Shown here in pieces: positions 1-5,107 of a stretch of DNA of 5,107 bases (the first letter of the stretch is position 1; every line of letters begins with the position of its first letter). The translations under genes were made by a program, and so were the position numbers. The notes beneath the pieces are model-generated. The model ran no database searches, had not been told where the DNA came from, and saw nothing but the letters and a program-made list of their open reading frames with translations. Source of the DNA: Lentzea sp. (GTDB taxonomy: Bacteria; Actinomycetota; Actinomycetes; Mycobacteriales; Pseudonocardiaceae); assembly GCA_030146905.1 (NCBI GenBank), contig JASLAV010000902.1, positions 1 to 5,107 on the forward strand, written 5' to 3'.

Positions 1-1
1 G

Positions 2-1408
2 ACGCCGGTGGGCCTGTACCGCAAGCTCGGGGCTGATCAGCCCGGCACGTTCCTCTTCGAGTCGGCGGAGAACGGGCGCTCGTGGTCGCGGTGGTCGTTC
101 ATCGGCGTGCGGTCGTCCGCTGCTCTCACGGCCACCGGTGGTGAGGCGTTCTGGACGGGCACGCGGCCCGTCGGCCTGCCCGACGGCGGCGACCCGATGC
201 AGGCGTTGCGCGAGACCATCGAGGTGCTCCGCACGGACCCGTTGCCGGACCTGCCGCCCCTGACCGGCGGCATGGTCGGCTACATCGGCTACGACGCGGT
301 GAGGCGCCTGGAACGGCTGCCCAGCATCGCGGAGGACGACCTGAAGCTGCCCGAGATGGTCATGCTGCTCGCGACCGACCTGGCCGCGCTCGACCACCAC
401 GAGGGCACCGTCACGCTCATCGCGACCGCGATCAACTGGGACGACTCCGCCGAGCGGGTGGACGCCGCGTACGACGACGCGGTGCGCCGCCTCGACGAGA
501 TGACCACGGCGTTGCACACGCCCGCGCCGCCGACGGCCGCGGTGTTCTCGCGGCCCAAGCCGCAGTTCCGCCGCCGGCGCTCGCAGGCGGAGCACTTCGC
601 CGCCGTCGAGAAGGCCAAGGAGGCCATCCGCGCGGGTGAGGCCTTCCAGGTCGTGGTGTCGCAGCGGTTCGAGATCGACACGGACGCCGACGCCCTCGAC
701 ATCTACCGGGTGCTGCGCGCGACGAACCCCAGCCCGTACATGTACCTGCTGCGCCTCGACGGGTTCGACATCGTCGGGTCCAGCCCCGAGTCGCTGGTCA
801 CCGTGCGCGACGGCAAGGCGACCACCCACCCCATCGCGGGCACCCGCTGGCGTGCGGAGGACCCGGAGGAGGACGCGCTGCTCGAGAAGGACCTGCTGTC
901 CGACCACAAGGAGCGCGCGGAGCACCTGATGCTCGTCGACCTCGGGCGCAACGACCTGGGCCGCGTCTGCAAGCCGGGCTCCGTGCACGTCGTCGACTTC
1001 TTCAAGGTCGAGCGGTACAGCCACGTCATGCACATCGTGTCGACCGTGACCGGTGAGCTGGCCGAGGGCAAGACGGCCTACGACGCGGTCGCCGCGTGCT
1101 TCCCCGCCGGCACGCTGTCCGGTGCGCCCAAGCCGCGGGCGATGGAGCTGATCGAGGAGCTGGAGCCCACCCGCCGCGGCCTCTACGGCGGTGTCGTCGG
1201 CTACTTCGACTTCGCGGGGGACGCGGACACCGCCATCGCCATCCGCACGGCGCTCGTGCGCGACGGGGTGGCATACGTGCAGGCAGGCGGCGGTATCGTG
1301 GCCGACTCCGACCCGCTGGCCGAGGACAACGAGTGCCTCAACAAGGCGGGCGCGGTGCTGGCCGCGATCGCCACCGCGCAGACGATGGCGCCGGCTGTTG
1401 AACGCTAG
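2..1408 (+). CDS. trpE: Anthranilate synthase component I, N-terminus cut by window edge
   Basis: Chorismate-binding subunit that makes anthranilate from chorismate, using ammonia delivered by a TrpG amidotransferase not present here; first committed step of tryptophan synthesis, cytosolic. The frame is open to the window edge (codons for T-P-V precede the GTG at 8), and family members are usually about 500 residues, so some 40 N-terminal residues are probably missing and the GTG at 8 is not the start. Numbering from base 8: FLFES (15-19) and NPSPYM (240-245) correspond to the regions binding feedback tryptophan in enteric TrpE. Catalytic-domain motifs are HPIAGTR (274-280), [13 protein letters not shown] (304-316), [10 protein letters not shown] (366-375), and AGGGIV followed by E439/E442 near the C-terminus, E442 being the likely Mg-binding glutamate. 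No frameshift or missing key residue is visible. The last 11 bp overlap the next gene. Sister enzymes PabB and MenF/EntC are less likely given the feedback motifs and neighbours. Confidence 0.97.
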   Translation, partial: TPVGLYRKLGADQPGTFLFESAENGRSWSRWSFIGVRSSAALTATGGEAFWTGTRPVGLPDGGDPMQALRETIEVLRTDPLPDLPPLTGGMVGYIGYDAVRRLERLPSIAEDDLKLPEMVMLLATDLAALDHHEGTVTLIATAINWDDSAERVDAAYDDAVRRLDEMTTALHTPAPPTAAVFSRPKPQFRRRRSQAEHFAAVEKAKEAIRAGEAFQVVVSQRFEIDTDADALDIYRVLRATNPSPYMYLLRLDGFDIVGSSPESLVTVRDGKATTHPIAGTRWRAEDPEEDALLEKDLLSDHKERAEHLMLVDLGRNDLGRVCKPGSVHVVDFFKVERYSHVMHIVSTVTGELAEGKTAYDAVAACFPAGTLSGAPKPRAMELIEELEPTRRGLYGGVVGYFDFAGDADTAIAIRTALVRDGVAYVQAGGGIVADSDPLAEDNECLNKAGAVLAAIATAQTMAPAVER

Positions 1409-1799
1409 CCGTCCGCTGTGGATCGCCGCGCTCCTGCTCGTGGGCGCGGCGGGCGCCTTCTGGGGTGCGGGGTCGGTACCGGTCGCGCTGCTGAGCCTCG
1501 CGTCCGTCGCGGCGGTCGTCGCGACGAGCGGGACGGGCCGGCGGGTCCTCGGCGCGCTGCTGGTCGTCGTCGGCGTCGTGGCCGCGCTCTCCGGTCACTG
1601 GCTCGCGATCGTCGGCGGCGTGCTCGTGGTGGCCTCCGGCGTGCTCCAGGTGGCTCTGGGGGCCCGCATGCCGAAGATCGGCATGGGCGGGCAGAAGGCC
1701 CGTGCGCGCGACCCCGAGACGGACATGTGGCGCGCGCTGGAGCACGGAGACGATCCGACCGACGACGGAAAGCCTGGCGGCCCGTCCTCGAACGAGTGA
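1398..1799 (+). CDS. Small Trp-operon-associated membrane protein (TIGR02234-like)
   Basis: Probable inner-membrane protein of unknown function that travels with trpE-trpC in actinobacteria (Rv1610 sits in the same place in M. tuberculosis). With the TTG at 1398 as start it has 133 residues: a short basic N-terminus, then four hydrophobic stretches at about 6-25, 27-44, 50-66 and 67-89, with the arginine pair R48-R49 between the second and third. A polar C-terminal tail carries W111-x-A-L-x-x-G-x-D-P-T, which I recall as a family signature. The frame is open far upstream through trpE, so the start is inferred: TTG 1398 (or CTG 1395) is the only plausible initiator just ahead of the first hydrophobic segment. 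No Shine-Dalgarno sequence precedes it, so translation is probably coupled to the end of trpE. Family members are, from memory, longer; here the loops between the helices are nearly absent. Family assignment is fairly sure; function is unknown. Confidence 0.82.
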   Translation: MNASRPLWIAALLLVGAAGAFWGAGSVPVALLSLASVAAVVATSGTGRRVLGALLVVVGVVAALSGHWLAIVGGVLVVASGVLQVALGARMPKIGMGGQKARARDPETDMWRALEHGDDPTDDGKPGGPSSNE

Positions 1800-1812
1800 A
1801 GATCATCCATCC

Positions 1813-1833
1813 ACGTTCACGCATGTGACACGT
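1813..1833. repeat. Short imperfect inverted repeat after the membrane-protein gene
   Basis: ACGTTCAC (1813-1820) can pair with GTGA-C-ACGT (1825-1833) around a GCAT loop, with one bulged C at 1829. It begins 14 bp after the stop of the membrane-protein gene. There is no T-run behind it, so it is not a normal intrinsic terminator. It could be a protein-binding site or RNA hairpin, or chance. Confidence 0.3.
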
Positions 1834-1866
1834 GCACGACCTTGGTTAGCTGCGTGGACACCGAAC

Positions 1867-1908
1867 CCCCGGTGGCTGAGGCGTTACTCCGCCGGGGTTA
1901 GCATCCCC
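1867..1908. repeat. Nested inverted repeats upstream of trpC
   Basis: CCCCGGTGG (1867-1875) is complementary to CCGCCGGGG (1889-1897), nine pairs including one G-U, around a 13-nt loop. The 3' arm is reused in a second, exclusive pairing: CGGGG (1893-1897) with CCCCG (1905-1909) around the 7-nt TTAGCAT. As DNA these repeats surround the candidate -10 element, so they could form an operator. As RNA, in readthrough transcripts from trpE, they could form alternative hairpins. No T-run follows, so this is not an intrinsic terminator. The pairing is directly visible; any role is inference. Confidence 0.45.
1876..1904 (+). promoter_or_regulatory. Candidate promoter for trpCBA
   Basis: TAGCAT (1899-1904) fits the actinobacterial -10 pattern TANNNT. 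Seventeen bases upstream lies CTGAGG (1876-1881), a poor match to TTGACA (3 of 6). Transcription would start near 1911, giving a leader of about 20 nt before the trpC GTG that includes its ribosome binding site. The 132-bp gap before trpC, the only long gap inside the cluster, makes a separate promoter plausible. Readthrough from trpE is equally possible, since no terminator is seen between the genes. Confidence 0.38.
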
Positions 1909-1918
1909 GTAGCGGGAA

Positions 1919-1924
1919 GGGGAG
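1919..1924 (+). promoter_or_regulatory. Ribosome binding site of trpC
   Basis: GGGGAG lies 7 nt before the GTG at 1932 and fixes that GTG as the start. Its GGGG could pair with CCCC at 1905-1908, which would hide it. Confidence 0.8.
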
Positions 1925-1931
1925 CAAGACT

Positions 1932-2741
1932 GTGACGGTTCTCGAGTCGATCCTCGAAGGTGTGCGTGAGGATCTCGCCGCTCGTGAGGCTCAGTTGTCC
2001 TTCGACGTCGTCAAGGAGCGCGCGGCCAAGGCTGCCCCTCCGCTCGATGTGATGTCGGTGCTGCGCGGGCCGAACGTGGGTGTCATCGCCGAGGTCAAGC
2101 GCCGCAGCCCCTCCAAGGGCGCGCTGGCGGAGATCCCCGAGCCTGCCGAGCTCGCGGCCTCGTACGAGGCGGGCGGCGCTTCGGTGATCAGCGTGCTGAC
2201 CGAGCAGCGCCGCTTCGGCGGGTCGCTGGCGGACTTCGACGCCGTGCGGAGAGCGGTGAAGATCCCCCTGTTGCGCAAGGACTTCATCGTGTCGCCGTAC
2301 CAGGTGCACGAGGCGCGCATGCACGGCGCCGACCTGGTGCTGCTGATCGTGGCCGCGCTGGAGCAGAACGCGCTGGTGTCGCTGCTCGACCGCGTGGAGT
2401 CGCTCGGCATGACGGCGCTGGTCGAGGTGCACACGGCCGAGGAGGCCGACCGCGCCCTGGAGGCGGGGTCGTCGGTCATCGGGGTGAACGCGCGCAACCT
2501 CCACACGCTGGAGGTCGACAAGGACGTTTTCGGCAGGATCGCGCCGGGACTACCCTTCGAGACGATCAAGATCGCCGAATCGGGCGTGACCGGCCCCGGC
2601 GACCTGATGGCTTACGCCGGCGCGGGCGCTGACGCGGTGCTCGTCGGTGAAAGCCTCGTGACCAGCGGCGACCCCAAGGCCGCCGTGAACAAGCTCGTCA
2701 CCGCGGGCTCGCACCCCGCGTGCCCGCGACCGAGCCGATAA
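1932..2741 (+). CDS. trpC: Indole-3-glycerol-phosphate synthase
   Basis: Cytosolic (beta/alpha)8-barrel enzyme that decarboxylates and closes CdRP to indole-3-glycerol phosphate, the substrate of TrpA. It is 269 residues, normal for a single-function TrpC; there is no fused isomerase (TrpF) domain as in E. coli. Residues matching the known active site are E54 and K56 ([12 protein letters not shown], 52-63), K116 (PLLRKDF, 112-118), E165 (ALVEVH, 162-167), N186 (GVNARNL, 184-190), E216-S217 (IAESG, 214-218) and the phosphate-binding VGE at 238-240. The GTG start is supported by GGGGAG 7 nt upstream; its GTGA also contains the stop of an overlapping upstream frame (see findings). It is followed after 21 bp by trpB, so the two are almost certainly cotranscribed. 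The protein contains no tryptophan. PriA, encoded elsewhere, probably supplies the preceding isomerase step, as is known for actinobacteria. Confidence 0.97.
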   Translation: MTVLESILEGVREDLAAREAQLSFDVVKERAAKAAPPLDVMSVLRGPNVGVIAEVKRRSPSKGALAEIPEPAELAASYEAGGASVISVLTEQRRFGGSLADFDAVRRAVKIPLLRKDFIVSPYQVHEARMHGADLVLLIVAALEQNALVSLLDRVESLGMTALVEVHTAEEADRALEAGSSVIGVNARNLHTLEVDKDVFGRIAPGLPFETIKIAESGVTGPGDLMAYAGAGADAVLVGESLVTSGDPKAAVNKLVTAGSHPACPRPSR

Positions 2742-2750
2742 CAGCGCTAG

Positions 2751-2755
2751 AGGAG
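2751..2755 (+). promoter_or_regulatory. Ribosome binding site of trpB
   Basis: AGGAG lies 7 nt before the ATG at 2763, within the 21-bp trpC-trpB gap, and confirms that start. Confidence 0.8.
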
Positions 2756-2762
2756 CTACCCG

Positions 2763-3983
2763 ATGGGCCAGTTCACGCCCACGCCGCACGATCCCGACGC
2801 ACGCGGCCACTTCGGCCCGTGGGGTGGCCGGTTCGTCCCGGAGGCCCTGATCGCGGCGGTGGACGAGCTGGCGGCCGAGTACGACAAGGCGCGTCTCGAC
2901 CCGGAGTTCGTGAACGAGTTCCAGCGGCTGCTGAGGGACTTCGCGGGCCGTCCGTCCCTGCTGACCGAGGCCCCGAAGTTCGCAGAGCGCGCCGGTACGC
3001 GCGTGTTCCTCAAGCGCGAGGACCTGAACCACACGGGTTCACACAAGATCAACAACGTGCTCGGCCAGGCGCTGCTGACCAAGCGCATGGGCAAGAAGCG
3101 CGTGATCGCCGAGACCGGCGCCGGTCAGCACGGTGTCGCGACCGCCACGGCGTGCGCGCTGCTGGGCCTCGACTGCGTCGTCTACATGGGCGAGGTCGAC
3201 ACCGAGCGGCAGGCGCTGAACGTCGCCCGCATGCGGCTGCTGGGTGCCGAGGTCATCCCGGTCAAGTCCGGCTCGCGCACGCTGAAGGACGCGATCAACG
3301 AGGCGCTGCGCGACTGGGTCACCAACGTCGACGAGACGCACTACCTGCTCGGCACGGCGGCGGGCCCGCACCCGTTCCCGCTGCTGGTGCGCGACTTCCA
3401 CCGCGTGATCGGCATCGAGGCGCGCGAGCAGATCCTCGAGAAGGCCGGCAGGCTCCCCGACGCCGTCGTCGCCTGCGTCGGCGGTGGCTCGAACGCGATC
3501 GGCATCTTCCACGGCTTCATCGACGACGCCGACGTCCGCCTGGTCGGTGTCGAGCCCGGCGGGTCCGGCCTGGACAGCGGCAGCCACGGCGCGACGCTGA
3601 CCGCGGGCACGCCCGGTTCCCTGCACGGCGCGATGTCGTACGTCATGCAGGACGAGGACGGCCAGATCACCGAGGCGCACTCGATCTCCGCCGGTCTCGA
3701 CTACCCCGGCGTCGGGCCTGAGCACTCGCACCTCAAGGACATCGGCCGCGCCGAGTACTTCCCGGTGACCGACGCCGAGGCCATGGAGGCGTTCGCGCTG
3801 CTCTCCCGCACCGAGGGCATCATCCCGGCGATCGAGTCCTCGCACGCCCTCGCGGGCGCGCTGAAGCTCGGCCCGTCGCTCGGCCCCGACGGCCTGCTGG
3901 TCGTGAACCTCTCCGGCCGCGGCGACAAGGACATGGACACGGCCGTGAAGTACTTCGGCCTCGCTGACGGGGGACAGGCCTGA
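2763..3983 (+). CDS. trpB: Tryptophan synthase beta subunit
   Basis: PLP enzyme that condenses indole with L-serine to give L-tryptophan; works as an alpha2beta2 complex with TrpA, indole passing through an internal tunnel. It is 406 residues, the usual length for the TrpB1 type, beginning with the typical [11 protein letters not shown] segment (17-27). K95 in [10 protein letters not shown] (89-98) is the PLP lysine, E117 in AETGAGQHG (116-124) the catalytic glutamate, GGGSNA (240-245) the cofactor-phosphate loop, [11 protein letters not shown] (311-321) the serine-side loop with D314, and S384 in NLSGRGDKD (382-390) lies near the PLP ring nitrogen. The ATG has AGGAG 7 nt upstream. The stop TGA shares its A with the trpA start, so translation of the two subunits is coupled. 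There is no small trpM/trpX gene between trpC and trpB, unlike in Streptomyces. No anomalies seen. Confidence 0.98.
   Translation: MGQFTPTPHDPDARGHFGPWGGRFVPEALIAAVDELAAEYDKARLDPEFVNEFQRLLRDFAGRPSLLTEAPKFAERAGTRVFLKREDLNHTGSHKINNVLGQALLTKRMGKKRVIAETGAGQHGVATATACALLGLDCVVYMGEVDTERQALNVARMRLLGAEVIPVKSGSRTLKDAINEALRDWVTNVDETHYLLGTAAGPHPFPLLVRDFHRVIGIEAREQILEKAGRLPDAVVACVGGGSNAIGIFHGFIDDADVRLVGVEPGGSGLDSGSHGATLTAGTPGSLHGAMSYVMQDEDGQITEAHSISAGLDYPGVGPEHSHLKDIGRAEYFPVTDAEAMEAFALLSRTEGIIPAIESSHALAGALKLGPSLGPDGLLVVNLSGRGDKDMDTAVKYFGLADGGQA
3969..3974 (+). promoter_or_regulatory. Ribosome binding site of trpA, inside trpB
   Basis: GGGGGA lies 8 nt before the ATG at 3983, within the last codons of trpB. 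Together with the TGATG stop-start overlap it supports coupled translation of trpB and trpA. Confidence 0.65.
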
Positions 3984-4774
3984 TGTCGTTGTCCGAGGTG
4001 TTCACCACCGCGCGCGCCGAGTCGCGTGCCGCGCTGATCGGCTACCTGCCGGCGGGCTTCCCGACGATCGCCGGGTCCAAGGACCACTTCCGTTCGATGG
4101 TCGAGGCCGGGTGCGACCTCGTCGAGGTCGGCCTGCCGTTCTCCGACCCCGTGATGGACGGCCCGACGATCCAGGTCGCCGCCGAGCAGGCGCTGTCCGC
4201 CGGTTTCAAGGTGCGCGACCTGTTCGACGTGGTGGCCTCCGTGGCCGACGCCGGCGGGCGTGCGGTCGTGATGACGTACTGGAACCCCGTGCTGCGCTAC
4301 GGCGTGGACGCGTTCGCGCGCGACCTCGCCGCCGCTGGCGGCCTCGGCCTGATCACGCCGGACCTCGTGCCGGACGAGGCAGACGACTGGATGGCCGCGT
4401 CCGAGGCGCACGGGCTCGACCGGATCTTCCTGGTGGCGCCGTCGTCGACCGAGGAGCGCATCGCGATGACCGCGCGTGCCTCCTCCGGCTTCCTCTACGC
4501 CACCGCGGTCATGGGCGTGACTGGTGCCCGTGACGTGGTGTCGTCCGCCGCCCCCGAGCTCGTCGCACGGGTGCGCGAGCACACCACGCTGCCGATCGCC
4601 GTCGGGCTGGGCGTGCGGTCCGGTGCGCAGGCCGCGGAGATCGCCGGGTTCGCGGACGGCGTGATCGTCGGTTCGGCGTTCGTGTCGGCTGTGGCCGAGG
4701 GTGACGGTGCTGTCCGCGCTCTGGCCGCGGACCTGGCCAAGGGCGTGCTGCGATCGGCCGCCGCGACCGTCTGA
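3983..4774 (+). CDS. trpA: Tryptophan synthase alpha subunit
   Basis: TIM-barrel subunit that cleaves indole-3-glycerol phosphate to indole and glyceraldehyde 3-phosphate and passes indole to TrpB. It is 263 residues, normal for the family. E48 and D59 in VEVGLPFSDPVMDGPTIQ (47-64) match the two catalytic acids (E49 and D60 in enteric TrpA). MTYWNPVLRYG (97-107), LITPDLVPDEA (123-133) and the flexible-loop region around Y172 with MGVTGAR (177-183) follow in order. GLGVRSG (208-214) and GVIVGSAFV (226-234) form the phosphate-binding end of the barrel. The ATG overlaps the trpB stop by one base and has GGGGGA 8 nt upstream. It is the last gene of the unit; a strong terminator begins 17 bp after its stop. 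Confidence 0.98.
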   Translation: MSLSEVFTTARAESRAALIGYLPAGFPTIAGSKDHFRSMVEAGCDLVEVGLPFSDPVMDGPTIQVAAEQALSAGFKVRDLFDVVASVADAGGRAVVMTYWNPVLRYGVDAFARDLAAAGGLGLITPDLVPDEADDWMAASEAHGLDRIFLVAPSSTEERIAMTARASSGFLYATAVMGVTGARDVVSSAAPELVARVREHTTLPIAVGLGVRSGAQAAEIAGFADGVIVGSAFVSAVAEGDGAVRALAADLAKGVLRSAAATV

Positions 4775-4790
4775 CGTCGTTGTCGTGAGG

Positions 4791-4822
4791 AGCCGCTCGG
4801 CCTTCGGGTCGGGCGGCTTTTT
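4791..4822 (+). terminator. Intrinsic terminator of the trp operon
   Basis: AGCCGCTCGGCC (4791-4802) pairs with GGTCGGGCGGCT (4807-4818) over 12 bp, two of them G-U, around a TTCG loop closed by C-G, the exceptionally stable cUUCGg tetraloop. Five T's (4818-4822) follow. It starts 17 bp after the trpA stop and is well placed to end trpCBA transcription. Confidence 0.93.
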
Positions 4823-4869
4823 CGTGCTCCTTTCAAGGGCGTGCCCTACTCCAAAAGAATGGCAAGGAT

Positions 4870-4885
4870 TCGAACACCTGATCGA
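4870..4885. promoter_or_regulatory. LexA/SOS-box-like site
   Basis: TCGAACACCTGATCGA matches the actinobacterial SOS-box consensus TCGAAC-R-NNN-GTTCGA at every defined position but one (A for T at 4881). It lies in the 249-bp spacer between trpA and the next gene, 138 bp before the GTG at 5024. No convincing -35/-10 pair was found beside it, so regulation by LexA is only a possibility. The left half also resembles a tRNA T-arm on the opposite strand. Confidence 0.35.
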
Positions 4886-5009
4886 GTGAACTTCCTGCCG
4901 ATCAAGGCCGTAACCCCACTTCGCGATCCGTCTGACCTGCGATCGTGGCGTCATGCACGAGCCAGCCATCCGTCCGGCGTGCCACACTGGTACTCGCCGG
5001 GCGGTCTTC

Positions 5010-5014
5010 GGAGG
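5010..5014 (+). promoter_or_regulatory. Ribosome binding site of the gene starting at 5024
   Basis: GGAGG lies 9 nt before the GTG at 5024. It is only 2 nt before an ATG at 5017 in another frame, which is too close, so it favours the GTG start. Confidence 0.65.
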
Positions 5015-5023
5015 TGATGCGCT

Positions 5024-5107
5024 GTGGCAGCTCCAGCGGAAACGGCGTCGGCCGACTACCTGCTGCCCAGGCACGTGGGTCCCTGGTCGCTCGACGACGT
5101 CCTGTCG
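5024..5107 (+). CDS. Start of a probable Uma2-family (DUF820) protein, cut by window edge
   Basis: Only 28 codons are visible, starting at GTG with GGAGG 9 nt upstream. The segment YLLPRHVGPWSLDDVLS (residues 12-28) resembles the N-terminal W-T/S-x-x-D-x-L-x-L-P region of Uma2-family proteins, a PD-(D/E)XK nuclease-fold group that is abundant and mostly uncharacterised in actinobacteria. The catalytic part would lie beyond the window, so this is a memory-based resemblance only. The gene is separated from trpA by the terminator and is therefore an independent unit. In M. tuberculosis the gene after trpA is lgt; this sequence does not look like lgt (no hydrophobic segment). Confidence 0.5.
   Translation, partial: MAAPAETASADYLLPRHVGPWSLDDVLS

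Noticed and set aside
1825..1852. GTGACA (1825-1830) with TAGCTG (1847-1852) as a promoter
   Set aside because: The -35 match is good, but the -10 hexamer lacks the final T and the spacing is 16; weaker than TAGCAT at 1899.
2720..3721. Open frame of about 333 codons on the plus strand in another phase of trpB
   Set aside because: Arg/Gly-rich translation typical of the wrong phase of a high-GC gene; trpB itself is certain.
3039..3845. Open frame of about 268 codons on the minus strand within trpB
   Set aside because: Antisense shadow of trpB with composition driven by GC-rich third positions; no ribosome binding site or domain.
4836..4847. AGGG-CGTG-CCCT inverted repeat after the terminator as a second terminator
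   Set aside because: Only a 4-bp stem and no T-run behind it; too weak to call.
4886..5017. Small frame (GTG, 43 residues) directly after the LexA-like box, ending in the SD of the next gene
   Set aside because: No ribosome binding site, no coding-like composition, and no recognisable motif; its start merely abuts the box.
3701..5074. Long open frame of about 457 codons on the minus strand, opposite trpA and the end of trpB
   Set aside because: It runs antisense to two well-supported genes, has low-complexity Arg/Gly/His-rich composition, spans the terminator and spacer, and shows no recognisable domain. Such frames are common opposite high-GC genes.
5017..5107. ATG at 5017 as the start of the last gene
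   Set aside because: It is only 2 nt from GGAGG, and its frame gives an Arg/Ser/Gly-rich sequence; the GTG at 5024 has proper spacing and a family-like translation.
1..5107. CRISPR arrays, insertion sequences, complete tRNA or rRNA genes, prophage genes
   Set aside because: No direct-repeat arrays, transposase frames, or RNA-gene structures were seen; the window is almost fully occupied by trp genes.

Overview
The window is a conventional tryptophan-biosynthesis cluster from a high-GC actinobacterium. GC content is high, third codon positions are strongly G/C, GTG and TTG starts are used, and the order trpE - small membrane protein - trpC - trpB - trpA matches the one known from Mycobacterium tuberculosis (Rv1609-Rv1613). 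The style of the proteins, and the apparent Uma2-like gene start after trpA, suggest Pseudonocardiales or a relative. That taxonomic guess rests on memory of such proteins, not on a search.

Layout, all on the + strand. Bases 2-1408 hold anthranilate synthase component I (trpE), with its N-terminus cut off by the window edge. It overlaps by 11 bp a short membrane protein of the Trp-operon-associated family (1398-1799). A 132-bp spacer (1800-1931) follows, with inverted repeats, a candidate -10 element and a good ribosome binding site. Then come trpC (1932-2741), trpB (2763-3983) and trpA (3983-4774), with a 21-bp gap between trpC and trpB and a one-base TGATG overlap between trpB and trpA. A strong intrinsic terminator with a UUCG loop (4791-4822) closes the unit. 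The rest of the 249-bp spacer (to 5023) is less GC-rich and contains a near-match to the actinobacterial LexA/SOS box (4870-4885). At 5024 a new reading frame starts behind a clear GGAGG; its 28 visible codons resemble the N-terminus of Uma2-family (DUF820) proteins.

How the genes work together: TrpE, with a glutamine amidotransferase partner not seen here, makes anthranilate from chorismate. TrpC converts the later intermediate CdRP to indole-3-glycerol phosphate. TrpA splits that to indole, which TrpB condenses with serine to give tryptophan. The steps between (TrpD and phosphoribosylanthranilate isomerase, normally PriA in actinobacteria) are not encoded in this window. All four enzymes keep the catalytic motifs I could check, and TrpE keeps the regions that bind feedback tryptophan.

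I found no clearly novel system. The points worth a second look are the trpE-trpC spacer (mutually exclusive hairpins around the trpC ribosome binding site, and a reading frame with three Trp codons running into the trpC start), the unusually compact membrane protein, and the SOS-like box upstream of the gene after the terminator.
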